Positions 1-13,144 of a DNA stretch of 64,000 nucleotides are shown here, piece by piece. The number at the start of each line of letters is the position of its first letter. Within the stretch, counting starts at the first letter, position 1. The stretch spans positions 64,501-128,500 of the forward strand of contig CANTUT010000026.1 of assembly GCA_947687605.1 (NCBI GenBank). Reading direction: 5' to 3'. Origin of the DNA: Reutealis trisperma (lineage: Eukaryota > Streptophyta > Magnoliopsida > Malpighiales > Euphorbiaceae). Under the pieces are notes generated by a model. The model saw nothing but the letters and a program-made list of their open reading frames with translations. It was not told the origin of the DNA and made no database searches. A program made the translations under genes and the position numbers.

Positions 1-3000
1 CCATGCCCATAGAACCCATTGACACATATATAAATCATGCCTAGGATTGTACCAAATCTTATTCAATAACTCATTTAAAACATTATATGAAAAATTTTAG
101 TTGCAAAAGATAGTAATTAGAGGCTTCACAAATAATCCATAAGAAAATAATATTCATAATCCACTTGAAAACTTAATAAGTAATAACCTCTTAAAATAAA
201 CATCAAAAATAAATATTCCTGGAGCATCTAATGACAACACTTCATAGCATGGTATTATTAATGACTTTGACAAGGAAATCCCTAAGCAAAGTAGAATGCT
301 TAAGCCATCACCTTGCCTCCTCACATTTGCTCACCTGGAACCATACTAGGAAAAAGGGGTGAGATAGATGATCTCAGTGAGTAAATGATAAAGCACATAC
401 ATTAACACGTATTCCTTTGAAAAGGAAACTCATAGCTTATATACATAGTTCGTGATTTACAATTCATGAATGAAGTTGCAATTTATTAAGGGTTTAATTT
501 AGCATGTCTGCAGAAATCACACTTATAACACATAGAGAGTGAATGCTATTGCTCTATCACTTAAACACATAGAGGAGAGGTGGTCTTATACCAAATTCCA
601 ACTCCTATCACATAGAAGGCATGAAGCTAATTAGGCCCCGCGGCTAGAATCACCCTTTCTAGTTGAGGTGGATACACAACCCCTATCCATTGGGTTAAGA
701 CCATGTGCACAGGTTTTGATGATTACCTGCATCGGCATGAGGATTTTGAATAAAGGGTTAAAGGTACTATAGCTAGAGCTAATGGTATTCACATATAACA
801 ATAACATTTAAAGCAGCAATAACATGTGTCATAATAACATTGGCAATTTAACTTTGAACAAAAGATACAAAAATAGTGTAGTTCTAGAAAAAATATAAGT
901 TAGGGTAATATCATAAGGAATTATCATTGGATAAACAAAAATGGTTTTTGGACCAATTGTCCTTTAGCAACCTAAGCTTTATAAAGAAATCACTTAATCA
1001 TATTTGAGGATAGGATGAACTTGGGTTTCAAATCTCAAGGTTCACATAACATAATTTCATATATTTGTAACATAATATAATGTTACTCACACTTGTAGCA
1101 CAAATATAGGGTTTACTCACACTTATAGAATGAATAAAATGTTTACTCATCTTGTGATTCCTTTGCTCCTAATTCACATAGCCCTTGGACTTCTAAGACT
1201 CCTTAAGCTCTATCATAATATTTAATTCAATACTTACTATTTATTTAATCATGATGATATCCTATCCCATAATTACCCTATGCACATAAAACATTCATAT
1301 ATCACTTGCACATAACATATTGACTTTAAAAGTCTTGTACACTTAGCCTTTATAGGCCTATAGGAAAACATATTATAATGCATGTTGATACCTTTCTAAG
1401 GTCAACACAATATCATTATCATAATATCAATTGACTTTAACAATCATCTTAGTATGCTTAACACTTCCATGCATGTTAACTTATTAATAGCCTTTCAAAT
1501 GTCATGCTTAACTCTTATAACCCATTCATTAAACCAATCTCTTCATCAATTCAAGACCATTAATTCATTATCAAATCATCATAACATCTATTTCCATATT
1601 TCCCAATCACATTCACATATTAATTACAACATAAGGTTAAGATACCTCAAGTATACATTAAATATACCAAAGTGCCTTTAGGCTTGTCTAGTGTCTTCCC
1701 TTCAACCAACATGCAATTTAACCATTTATCATACATGCATGCATTTCAATAATCATTAAAACACATCACAATAAAAATTATAGGCATTGGGATAAAAATA
1801 TCAATGTAGGCTGTATGCCTTATTCAAAGAAAAACCTGAAATTTTTTCACTTTTCGCACTTTCCATCTATTATAGTAATATGTAAAAACATGGTTTGAAT
1901 TAAGATTTTTCATGTAAACATAACAAAAATCATTTTAGAACATTAATCTACATGAATCTGTAGCAACAAGTATGTCTCATACATGAGAATTCAAATTTTG
2001 GGTTTTAGGATGCAAAACAATGAGTTTTCTTATTTTTGATATTTTTCGGTCATTACAGTAATATGTAAATAGGTGGTTTAAACCATTATTTTTCATTCAA
2101 TCATAGCAAATATTAGTTTAAAACATCCTCATGTATGATTTGGCAGCCATTGACGAAGGAATATTGAGCGCAAATTAAGCGGAAGCAACATGGTGGGTGA
2201 AATTTCAAACAATTTAAAATTTCACTTACACCCAAGTGGGTCCAATGAACATTCATCCAATCATCTAATTAATGTGTAAAATACATAAGAAAGAAAGAAG
2301 ATGAAGTGGTAATCATATTACCTCTTGAAGCGTATGAAATACAATTCTTCTTTCCTCTCCAAAAGCTCCCCAAATGTAGAGCCTCTAGATTGTCCACACC
2401 AAGCTCCACCTCTAAGGCTCACTTAGATTTTTTTAGATGTTCTTGATTCTCTCTCTTGGTAGCCCAAATGAATACAAGATCTTCTAAAATAAATCCTTGG
2501 TGATTTGATTTCTTTTAATTGCTATTGATGTTTCTTTTCAACAAAAGAAACCTTGTTCTTTCACAATGAACAAAGAACGAGAAATGAAGAACAAGGAAAT
2601 TGAAGAACAATTCTTCTCTTTCTTTTCTCTTAATACTTTGTTCCTAAGGTTTCTCTCTTGATTAAGATGTGCATCAAAACTTAGCAAATTAAACAACATC
2701 AATTTATTTTTATAGCCAACAACTATGTTGAATAATAGGGGACAAATGAGATATTTAATTTGCTTTTTTACTTTAAGCTTAAATAGAAAAGACCAATTCA
2801 CCCTTTATGGTTTATGATAACTTCCATTAAGCCTTAAGTAGTTAGAAAACAATTTTAACCTTAGTTACCTTTCTCTAACCCCTAAATCCATCCCATGGGC
2901 TTTGGGGTTGGAGAAAATCTCTAACCCCTAAACTCATCATATGGGGTTTAGGGTTATGGATAATCTTTAACCCCTAAATTTGCCTCTATCCATTTCTCAA

Positions 3001-5488
3001 ATGGGCTTAGGCAATTTTGGGTTTAGTCCTAAGCTCAAAATTAATTCTTTTAACTCATCCATAGCTTTAATTAATTTAATCCTTATCATTTATATCATAT
3101 ATAAATTTGGATTTAATTAATAAGAAATCATTTTGCATTTAAACTTCAAGACATGCTAGGGTCTTTATAAATTCAATTACAAGTTCAGTCCTTTTACCAT
3201 TAGTCAATTAATTAAACACTTTAATTAATTATTATGGTAAACCTTTTATCCTTAGAAGGTGAATACTTTTGGGTGTGTGACTTTCTAGGTTCATGTCTAA
3301 TTAGCAATGGGATCAAGAAAACACTTTTCTTTACTAATGTGAAATCCCTATTTCACCCTTAGTCCCATAAGTCATTAGTGATGCCTAGCATGGCATATCA
3401 TGACTACCTAATTAGAATGAATATTAGTGTTTTATTACTTATTCATATCATGGACCATTGATCATAATTAATGCACACTAAAATCCCTTCATTACGAAAT
3501 CCCAATCTTAGTTAGGGTCATGGATTTGTCAAACCCTAATATGCTTTGATCATATGTCTATATCTGAATTCTAATTCTTGATAAAACTGATTCCTACTAG
3601 AAACCCTTTCTAGTAAATCTTTACTACCTTGGCCAAGGATTTGATTATCAAGAATAATCAGATAGCATAGGATTCCTTCCTTGTTTATTCAAGTTAATGA
3701 ATTCTCTCTTGGTGATCACTTACCTCCATTCATAACTAGTTAGAACTATCACATACCATATACCAATACTTAAATAGCATTAATATGTAAATAGTAATAA
3801 ATTCCAACTACCAATGAATGAGATACAGTATCCCTCAAGTTAAAGGACTATATGTACAATTATGACCTAGATGATGATTTATTGACTAGCAATAAAACTC
3901 CATGTCATCATCATCTAACGTCACAATTTGATCATTCATCCTATGAATATCCACATGTTTATATCGACAACATTTGTCAAACAGTATGATGCTCACTATC
4001 TCTATAATCATAAGTATCACATGCTGATTATAGATTATAAATAGAGGTGATGATATTCTAGAATTAATGATGCCCAGTCATTAATCCTATGACCATGAAC
4101 ATTTTAAAGTATTTGTTTGAGAGCTATCTGCCATCCATATTCACAACACTTGAGAATAGATCCTTTTTTTTGAAAAATACTTATGGACTACAAATATATA
4201 TTTAATACAATGGAATAATTTCATTTATAAACATATATTTTATTGCCATTAGGGATAATGTTTTACATTTACATAACATATACATTGCTCTAGGGCATAC
4301 CCTCTAACAATTGATCATAATTATGCATGAAAATTCCAAGCTTCAATGTTTAGGGTGAAAATCATGAGTTTTTGCACCTTCCGCGCCTTTCGTACATTAC
4401 AATAATATAAAAACACCTGATTTAAATCATTATTTTTTATCCAAAAAAAAAAAAATCAGGTTAGAATATTAAACATCATAAATCAGTAGCCATTGAGTTG
4501 TCAAATCATAGAATTTTCCAACTTTCAAGTTCTATAGTGAAAACCTTGAATTTTCTTGTTTTCTGAAACTTTTTGGTCATTACAGTAATGTGTAAAAATA
4601 TGATTTAATCCAATATTTTTTATCAAACACACCAAAAATTAGTTTAAATTCAATGATGTAGAAGTCACCCCCCGTTGGTATGGTCTATGCATAAAAATTT
4701 CAATTTTGAGTTATAGGATTCATCTTTGGAGAAATCGTGTAGAGAGGTTGGTGCTTTCGATAGAAAAATTAGTTTTTCTCTCAAGAAATCACCTAGCCCA
4801 AATTTTACCAATAAAAATCAATAAATATTTAGTTCAAAATAATTTTTCCTAGATTAGTTTCATAAAAATCAAATAGCAAATTGAAAGGAAAAGAAAAACT
4901 TACGAAACGGTCGTGAAATCGCAAAGTTGAAGGTGTTTTTGAGAATTTCGGTAGAGAGAAATATTTTGAGAGAATTTTTCTATCAAAATACTGAAAAACA
5001 GAATGGTGGCTGCTGGAAATCAAGGGCTGGCCAAAATTCTCATTATATATTAGGATTTGGGGTATAATTTCCAAGTTTACCCTTAATGAGTTACGTTAGT
5101 AGTGTTTTAGTGTAGTGGGCTTTTGAGTATTTGGGCTTTTTATTTAATTTTGGGGCTGATTATAGGTAATCAAAAATAAAATATTTTTCTTATTATTTTC
5201 ATTAAAATTTTCCCCAAAACATCTATTTAAAAATTATTTTAAAATACTCATAAAATTATTTTATGCTTAAAAATTGCATTTTTTGCATGAAAATTTATTT
5301 TATGAAAAATAAATTATTTTATACTAACGCACTTCAGGTGAATCATTTATTTCATAATAATAACTCACATTAGGCATATTAAAATTAATTTAATATGGCA
5401 CATACTTATAAATCACATTATACATAAATTTCTATAAAATCACATATTTTGTCGCAACAATTTTAAATTCAAGCAATTTGTCACGAAT
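1..5488 (-). repeat. Chromovirus (Tekay/Del-like) LTR fragment, family A
   Basis: This stretch aligns by eye along its length with the LTR at 31867-35267. Position 1 corresponds to about 31928, and the homology runs out near 5488, about 20 bases short of the expected terminus. The left end lies outside the window. The LTR reads on the minus strand, where intact copies start TGTAACAACCCACACCC and end GGGATGTGACA. It is interrupted by a 2.2 kb Copia-type LTR at 2154-4309. No coding potential is credible; the short ORFs inside are chance. No polypurine tract or internal region adjoins it, so it is either a solo LTR or the edge of a larger deleted element. Confidence 0.8.
2154..4309 (-). mobile_element. 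Copia-type solo LTR inserted in the chromovirus LTR
   Basis: The block interrupts the alignment between the family A LTR copies exactly here and is flanked by a perfect 5-bp duplication, ATTGA (2149-2153 and 4310-4314). On the minus strand it begins TGTTAGAGGGTATGCCC, which resembles the LTR start of plant Ty1/copia elements, possibly the Angela/Tork group. The other end reads ...ATTCCTTCG and lacks the usual CA, so it may have mutated. Its length is 2156 bp. There is no primer site, gag or pol inside, which fits a solo LTR left by LTR-LTR recombination. The insertion is younger than the host LTR. Confidence 0.75.
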
Positions 5489-6384
5489 ATAAAACTTTAA
5501 AGTGCTCTCCTCGTAAATATTTTTATCTTTATATACTAATATAAAATTTTAAATTATCAATCATTGAATGAAAAAAAAGAACTATGAAAGAATACAATAA
5601 AACAATTAAATATATTAAAAGTGTTATTCTATCTTATTTATTTATTTATTTTTCTACATTGTTATTTTTTTCATCATTTACTTTTTCAATTATATAAAAA
5701 AATTATAAAAAATTAATTTTCATATTAATTATCTAACATTTATTTTCAATTATTTTTTTAAAGATAAATCAAATGGTAACAAGTATGGATAGAGTTTCAA
5801 ACTTTTTTTATGTTCTAGTTTTAACATAAATATAATAGATTTTTCAATCATGTTGATGGATTATTAGAATGAATAATTCAGGAAAAGAATGCTATGATTG
5901 ATGACTATTATGAGTCATAAATCAATTTTCATTGAATATTAACAGCAAATGTATAATAAAAAATTTAAATTTGAAAACTTTAAACAATATATAAAATAAA
6001 AAAATCCATTAAAGGAAAAAAAAAGCTAAAAAGGAAACTAAAAATAATACAAAAAATAATAAAATCATTCCTAGGAAGATATAAATTAACAAATTTAGAG
6101 ATGTGTACTTATTAAACAAATAAAAAGAAGAAGAAGAACCACTACATACCGATAAAAAAATTTGACAAATGTCTTAAATAAAAATTTAAAACAGAGCCAA
6201 AGAGAAAAAGGAGAAGGGAGAAGACTGCTAAGACTTTAATTATATCCCAATGAAAATTTATTTTACCGTTGAAAATTAATTACCAAAATTTGCTTAAATG
6301 GCATGCCACGTATGTTGAAGCAATGCTCAGCTAGCAGACTGATAATGCTGAAGGAAAACCCTTTTTAGTGGCATTGCTAAAGCA
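5489..6384. other. AT-rich spacer, no gene seen
   Basis: Very AT-rich sequence between the truncated chromovirus LTR and the pararetroviral pieces. No coding region, terminal repeat or RNA gene is recognised. A weak direct repeat of about 36 bases occurs near 6318-6352 and 6379-6414, around the shared string ACTGATAATGCT. The last part may already belong to the viral linker that follows. Confidence 0.5.
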
Positions 6385-7900
6385 GTGCTCAACTGGCATA
6401 CTGATAATGCTCAAGCTCAAAACAAGGTCCTCAAAAGGATTGAAACTTGAGTGGACCAAATTTCTCATCAATTTAACAATCTAAATAAAGAGGTGACCAG
6501 CCAGTCCAAAGCAGCACACAACCTTCATCTCTCACTTTAGTCATAGTTGGAAGTCAAAATCAAGGAAATTAAAGCCATGATGAAAGAAAAGAAATTGACA
6601 GGACAGTTCTACTAGAAAGAATCTGAGATTGAAAGTTGAAAATAATAAATAGTAACCTTAGAAAAAGCTATAAAAGAAAATATCTCTCAACCTTTTTTTG
6701 AGAGACCCTAGTTTAAACCATAGAACACCTTACTTATTCCCTCACTTGTAGATCTTGAACACTTTGGCTACATAGCAAAAATGGCAAAAAGAAAAAATTA
6801 ACCTACCCCCTCCAAACCTCCTTTTGAACCAAAACCTTTCCTATCCCATTTGATGATTCTATGCCATCCAAACAAAAACTACCACAAACCAAGAATCCCA
6901 AACACTAAACCCAAAGAAAGATACTTTAAAAACCCTAATGAACATTCATCCAAAATAGTCACCTCCATCCCATTTTATGATGAACTCTTTAACCAATTTT
7001 CTTGATCAATGTTTGGATTCAAATAAAAATCTAGACCAGGCTATTATGATTTCTTAAGAATTTTCCTTAGATGATTCATCTTCAAGTTCACCAGAAGAAG
7101 AATCAAAAAGTAGTGAATAAAAAACTAAACCATTAGTTCAACAATCTTTTACGGTAGAACCAAAGTCATCTACTGTTAATAATCCTCATACAATGGATTA
7201 TTATGAGGAGACTGATCTTGAACCTATGAATACTCAAGAACAGACTTACACCTTCCTTACTGATGGAGAATGTTATTGGCCAAAAATTGATACTAAGTCA
7301 TCTCAATATTTTATTTTGGATGATATTAGTCCATATCAGTATCCTTATAGAATCAAGTTTAGAGCATGGCTTGAAGTCCAATATGCTAAACTAGACATTT
7401 CACAAAGACAAGCCTTTGAAGATTTTATTCATAAGTGTGTTGGAAAACTTAGGGATTGGTGGATTAATCTTGGAGATTTTGCAAAGGCTCAATTAGTGTA
7501 TTCCTTTGTAGTAGAATTCATATACCATATTCAAATAGAATTTGTGGGAATGCCTACAGAAGATGTTGAGAATATCATAAAAGACTTCTTCAAAATGAGA
7601 TGTTGTTCTTTCCAGAAGAAGGATCTAGATAGACATTTTTACAATATGTCCAAGAAATTCTATGAATTAAAGAGGAATAGTAATTCAGCTCTCAAGCAAG
7701 CCTTTGTAATTTCATTGCCAGAACCTCTTATAGTAGCAATTCATGCCACTCTTCAAGATCAAAATCAGAATTTGGTAGATTTGACACTCGGTCAGATTTA
7801 CCAAGTCATAATGAGATCCTTGAACAAGATCTGTGATACTCATTGTCTTCTCAAAAAAGACCCTCAAAAGACAAAAAGACCCAATTTTGTTGACCTATAA
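6385..7900 (+). pseudogene. Endogenous caulimovirid, capsid-like polyprotein segment (broken)
   Basis: The longest open part is 7193-7900 (235 codons). It resembles the capsid/gag-like part of polyproteins from endogenous Caulimoviridae of the florendovirus/petuvirus kind. Visible hallmarks are a Trp-rich helix (KLRDWWINLGD), a KDLDRHFYNMSKKFYELK segment and a LTLGQIYQVIMRSL segment just before where the zinc finger is expected. Upstream, 6385-7190 has stops but encodes a Lys/Gln-rich linker and an acidic Ser/Glu-rich stretch typical of the N-terminal side of these capsids. The zinc knuckle itself is missing, and sequence changes directly to a movement-protein region. No protease or RT follows. 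The assignment is by recalled family resemblance only. Confidence 0.6.
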
Positions 7901-7904
7901 AAGC

Positions 7905-8785
7905 AATTGGACAAGAACAGTTTGTTGACCTCCAAATTCCCTATGAGTTCCTAACATAATGGTTAGCTAATGGATTCACTCATATCCATTTTGGAGCCAT
8001 CCGTTTGTGATGCACTTACCATGGAAGGAAAGGCCTACCTGTGTCGGTAAGAATTTCTTTGCTTGATACAAGGTATCTCAAATGCCAAGATGCTATAATT
8101 GGTACTATTGAGACTACTTTGAATGCAGACACAATGATTTTCACCATATTGCCGAATTTCAACTTGGCCTTCAATGATCCTTGTGTCCTCTTAGCTTTAA
8201 AAGTTCAAATCCATATTATGGGAGCACCTTAAGTTGTTGATGCTACAGCAAGTACTCTTCATTATCAGCTAATCTACATAATCCAAAATCATGCTATAGA
8301 TCTTAGCCTTTCATTCCCAAATAAGGCTATTTATAGTATAGCAAACTCAAAAAATGCCCCTACTTGTCTTTACATTCTAAGACAGATTCCTCGATATGAT
8401 CTGATAAAATTGTTACCTGAGAAGTGGTTAACCAATTATGAAAAGCTACATAAAAACTCCAGACCAATCTAATCCACCCAGCTATTTTTTATTTCAAAAA
8501 AAGGATAAGTTTGTTGAGATTGTTTTTGATTGAAAATCCATGTTTGAAGCTTCTCCTTCTCCATCAACCTTCCTAACTCAATTTATGATTTCTTCTTAGC
8601 TCCAAGAAGAAAATGTTCCCATAGTGACTTTTAATAAGCATGGAAGGCCAATCTATACTTTTGAAAAAGATAGCCATTATTATTGGGACAAGTGTGATTG
8701 TGATGATTATTACAGATCTTCTTTAAAAGAAGGAGATCCCTACAGAGAAAAGCAGAGAAAGAAATTTGTCTCTGCTGAATGTATG
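7905..8785 (+). pseudogene. Endogenous caulimovirid, movement-protein segment (broken)
   Basis: From about 7912, conceptual translation shows features of the 30K-type viral movement protein found at the start of caulimovirid polyproteins: EQFVDLQIPYEFL, then THIHFGAIRL, then LLDTRYL with FTILPNFNLAF, and later the LHYQLIYIIQNHAIDLSL segment near 8260-8310. Two ORF pieces are open (8041-8232 and 8624-8812); the rest carries stops. Movement proteins of this kind modify plasmodesmata for cell-to-cell spread. Here the segment lies downstream of the capsid-like piece, the reverse of the normal polyprotein order. It ends where a Tat LTR begins at 8786, so the last codons of the 8624-8812 ORF are LTR sequence. 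No functional product is expected. Confidence 0.6.
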
Positions 8786-10492
8786 TGTGAACCCTTATTT
8801 CAGCACCTCTAAAATTAATTCTGAACTCTTCAGGACCAACCAAAGTATTTTTGGCACAATTTGACGCCTTTCATATTTTGACTGGACTTTTTGTATTAGA
8901 CATATTTTTTCCAAAATTGAATGGATCTTTTGTCAGATTGACTATTCAATTGTTCTAAAATTAATTTCGAATCTATCAAAGTTGGGGATTAATTTTTTGA
9001 ACTCTAATGCATTAAAAAACTAACCTGGAAGTCTCAAAATTTGACCAAGCTCAAAGCAAAAATCTAGATGGCGAGCCCACCAAGGCTAGGGGCAGTGTCA
9101 GTCCCTCTTTGGGCATTGCTAGGACATGTTGCCTAGCTAGCCGGCGGCACGGGCCCCACTACTCCACCTGCAGTTCACAAAATACCTCTCAATATGATTT
9201 TTCATCATTCTTTTAGCCCTACCCTTCATTGTCTTTTTACATTTTCACTTCCCAAATTACCTTCACCCTCATTTTCCTATAAATACAAATACCTCCTCAT
9301 TTCCACCATTTTTCTACACCCAAAAGTTGATATTGATTGCTATCTATCAACTTTCTTTCTTCTTATCCCTCCATCCACTCTCCAATTAATTAATTAATCA
9401 TTTTAATTAATTAATTTCTTCATACAAACCAAGTTAATTAATCATTTTAATTAACTAAAATCTTTTAAAAAAATACTCAAAAGTTAATTAATTAATTAAT
9501 CTTTTTAATTAATTAATTACTTCCTTTTTAAAATTAAATAAAAAATCTTTTTACTCATCCACCATTGTAATCAATTAATTAATCATTTTAATTAATTAAT
9601 TCACTCATCAATCATTTTTTAATCAATCCAATCTCCTAGTTTGATAAAACGGAACTTCGGTCTGGCAAAATACTTTTTTCATCTCGTTCACTAAAATCCA
9701 AGGTATTTTCATTAATTCATTATCCAAACTAAAATCATTTTAATCAATTTGTAAACCCCTCCACTTAATTATGGAATGAATTACATGGGTTTTGATCCTC
9801 ATTTAATGGAGTACGTAGGCACGTTTGGAATTTAAATCTAAACTTCAAATCCAATCATTCAAATTAAATTTATTTTCCATTTTCCAAATATAATTTATTA
9901 CTTTCTAAATAATATTTGTAAATGAATCTGTCGTCTTCCTAGAATCCCATAAGGGCTAGAGAAGACATCTCAATTTTTATCAATGTAACTGTCTTAGTTA
10001 GAATTAAGGAGTAATTATGTGGTTCCCCTAAATCCTTAAGAATTAGAGGAAACACTCTCCTTAATTTGTGAATGTTTATTTTAATTGTTTTATTAATCCT
10101 TATGCATTATGCATTCATATTATGCCATATTCATGCACTTTATTTACAATTATCATCTTATAAATGTCATTCATGAAATCATTTTGTTAAGTCAAATTAA
10201 AATTAAGAGCCAAATTTTTACTATTTAACCAAAAACTTAGTCCTTGGACTCAATCTGGTTTGAAGACTAGTGATTTTATCCATGGGTAAATTAATTAAAA
10301 ATTAATGAATTAGAGTTAAATTGAGTTTTTTCCTTAATATTTTTCCAACTAAATAAAATTAATGTGGTGAATCCTAAAACCGTTTTCAAAACCAACCAAT
10401 TTAAACCTTAGAGTTCCGTTATGAGTCTAAACCCAAATGAGCATCTCGATTCCCTCTAGCAGATCAGGCCGGTGCTTGGGGAAAGTCTTACA
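8786..10492 (+). repeat. Tat/Ogre-lineage 5' LTR (copy 1)
   Basis: The LTR begins TGTGAACCCTTATTT and ends ...AAAGTCTTACA, immediately before a primer-binding site. Its length of 1707 bp matches the related LTRs at 43266-44967 (1702 bp, minus strand), 58102-59589 and 62030-63682. Shared landmarks are a TATAAATA box, blocks of TTAATTAATTAATC in mirrored arrangement (about 9378-9605), the phrase GGAATGAATTACATGGGTTTTGATCC or close variants, and a terminal section mentioning GTGAGTCTAAACCC-like sequence. It cuts off the viral movement-protein remnant on its left. It would carry the promoter for the element to its right. Confidence 0.8.
9278..9285 (+). promoter_or_regulatory. LTR core promoter TATA box
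   Basis: TATAAATA lies after a C/T-rich stretch. The same octamer sits at the equivalent place in the LTR at 62030-63682 (62444-62451) and in the minus-strand LTR (44629-44636). Conservation of spacing across copies supports a retrotransposon TATA box, though activity cannot be judged. Confidence 0.6.
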
Positions 10493-10494
10493 GT

Positions 10495-10512
10495 TGGCAA
10501 CTCCACTGGGGA
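10495..10512 (+). other. Primer-binding site, tRNA-Arg type
   Basis: TGGCAACTCCACTGGGGA starts two bases after the LTR end. It differs by one G-to-A change at a CpG from the sequence complementary to the 3' end of plant tRNA-Arg (ACG). A tRNA-Arg primer is the usual choice of Ogre/Tat-lineage elements. Confidence 0.8.
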
Positions 10513-11225
10513 TTGGTTGCCATTTTTTTTTTAATAATAAAAAGGAAATAAGAGGATTACTATTTGTTTAAGGATTTTTTTTTCAAAATAATCTCTATTT
10601 GGCTTATTAAGTATAATTTGACTTTCATACATCGCTTTGCATAATAAAGGCTATTTGCCTAAACCTTAGCTTTAGGAAAACTATTGGATGGTGAGTAGCA
10701 TTGGCTTGACAACTTTTTTTTAAGTATGTTAGGAGATAGCAAAAGCATTCCATCTCACGACGAATCCTCAATCATTTTGGTGGTGTAATGAGCAATTAGT
10801 ATCGTTGGACCCATGCAAGGCTCTTTGCCTCACATGTGGTTATGTATATCAATGCTCTAGTGGGACGGGGACCCTTAATCAAACCACCTTTCACCCTCAT
10901 GCATATAGTCACCCTAGTGTTGACTTTAGGTTCCATGTATTGTAATAATGGAGACACTTGTACATATACCCATGAAACCTTTTTGGCATGCATCATGACA
11001 TTGCCATGCATACATAATATGAGGAACTCAACAAAGTAACACCTCAAAGACCCAAACTAGCGGTTCATTACCTTAAATTCCTCACACACTCACCCTGTTA
11101 ACATTAAACCTGGTGACCAACCATGTGGAAGGAATCCTTTTCCTAACACACCTTCACATTTATGCCATTTTTTCCTTTATAATTCTGTATTCTTACTTAT
11201 TTTTTCTGTCTGTTTCAAGGTATCA

Positions 11226-12931
11226 ATGGCCAACATCTCTAGCTCTTTTGATCAAGATACAATGAGCACATTTTTTGCCATCCTCCTTAAGAAACAAGAG
11301 GAGACTTTCCAAGCTACACTTACCACCGCCCTTAAGACCTAAGCCAAAACTTTCAACAATCCTCTCGATGCCCGATCTGCCACTTTTACTAATGCTCTCA
11401 ATTTTCAACGCCAATCCATCATCAATAAGGTCAAGGAAATGACCAATGCCACCATCACTCTTCCTTTACTTAGTTTGCTCCTGCTCAAGCCTAAACTAGC
11501 CATGCTCTTACTTTTACTCCCCTTGTTATAGATCTTACCGATAAAGGGAAAGCTCCTGAAACACCTACTCTCTTGCCTTAAATGTGAATGCCAATGATCC
11601 CACTATGAATTTTTTTCAAGTGGGTATTTCTTTAGCCTTCCCGAAGCTAAGAAATTGATGAAAAAGTTTGAAACCATAAAATGATCCATCAAAAATATCA
11701 AGAAGCACGAAGACATGATAGATATTGATTCTCTTGCTCTTTTCCCAAATGCCAGAGTTCCACCTAAATTCAAGATGCCTGTGATGCACAAATTCAATTA
11801 CATAACTTACCCTAAGACCCATCTTAAATTGTATATGGGTGCAATGAGACCTTTTGGCATGGATGATGGGCTCCTTGCTTAGTTATTCCAGTAATCTTTA
11901 ACCAAGTCTACCATTAAGTGGCTTTTGGATCTCGACCAAAATCATAAAAAGATATGGGATGACATCTACAATACTTTTGTCAAAAAGTACCACTATAACA
12001 TAGAAGTAGATGTCACTTGTTGGGATTTAGAGACCACTAAGCAGGGCCAAAGAGAGTCCTTCACTACATTCCTTACAAGGTGGAGGGCAAAAGCTGCTCA
12101 AATAGTAAACTGTCCATTCAAGGAAGAGCAAATCGACATTATTATGAAAATCTCCTCCCCTAATATCAAATTCACCTACAAAATTAGTATCTCCTAAACT
12201 TCAAGGCTCTCATTGCTATAACTTTTAAAATTGAGGATTTGATTTAGTCTAGACAAATCAAGATGAATCCTCGTGTTTGAGATACGATAAGAACACTAAT
12301 TTCACCTCTAATACCACTCACTCTACCCCCCAAAATGGAGGAGAAATTAATATTTTCTTCTACCATCAACCCATGAGATTAGAAAGGAGAAGTTTTTTAG
12401 AATTGGGAATGCCTTTGAGCACTATCATAAGAAGGCCCTGGAAGCCCATCTCGTTAAACCCTTAGAGCCAAGACCACCCACTAACCCTTTGCCTATGAAC
12501 TATAACACTAATGAGTGATATGATTATCACTAAGGACCTAGGCATAAAATGGATGCTTGTAAAGCTTTAAGGCATTGAATTTAGGACCTAATAGATAATG
12601 GAGACATTATAACTCTGAGAGCTAAGCCCAACATCACCACCAATCCTTTAGCTAATCACTAAGCAAATGTCAATTTTTTTTCTTTAAATGAATTGGGATT
12701 TGATCCTCTCTCTCTCATCTATGCCACCTTGGGCTATTATTGTGTACTTGATCTAAATGACTTTGCCACCGAAGTCGATGCAATCACCCAGAGTGGAAGA
12801 GTTCTCCTACCACCTTCACAACCTACTGATTCAAACCTAGTAAGTCATGTCGTCCCTCCTCCTATAGAAAAATTAAAGCCTCATAATAAACCTAAGGAAG
12901 ACCCTATTCTCAAGCAATTAAAGAAAATCTA
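11226..12931 (+). pseudogene. Tat-lineage gag remnant
   Basis: Translation from the ATG at 11226 (MANISSSFDQDTMS) gives a gag-like protein across several frames. The best piece is 11925-12197, with KKIWDDIYNTFVKKYHYN followed by a segment ending in FTTFLTRWRAKAAQI. This matches the central gag region of Tat/Ogre elements, which forms the virus-like particle. Near 12500-12620 the CxYH...GH...C-type knuckle seen in relatives is degraded: a stop replaces the residue after YDYH, but HKMDACKALRH and DLIDNGDI remain. 12693-12932 is the gag-protease spacer with ITQSGRVLLPP. Many stops and at least several frameshifts are present. Confidence 0.75.
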
Positions 12932-13144
12932 AGCAAATATATCAATATGGAGCCTCATCTAGTCCTTTTACCCTTATTGTTAAGCTTTTTACAAGGCCTT
13001 GAACTAATGTTAGGCTCCTATTGACATCCCACCTGAAACCCTCATGGCATCTTTAGCCAACACTGCCAAATTCATGACCATTTCTTTTAGTGATCATGAC
13101 ATCCTTTATGAGAAGAAATCCACAACCATGCTCTCTATATCACA

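Noticed and set aside
1454..1681. Small ORF in the first LTR
   Set aside because: It lies in chromovirus LTR sequence, is not conserved in the homologous LTR at 31867-35267, and has no recognisable motif.
4829..5074. 81-codon minus-strand ORF
   Set aside because: It is in the LTR. The homologous stretches near 34660-34873 and 37750 are not open in the same way.
10796..11047. Overlapping ORFs on both strands in the Tat leader
   Set aside because: Both strands are open by chance; the minus copy gives no support and no motif is seen.
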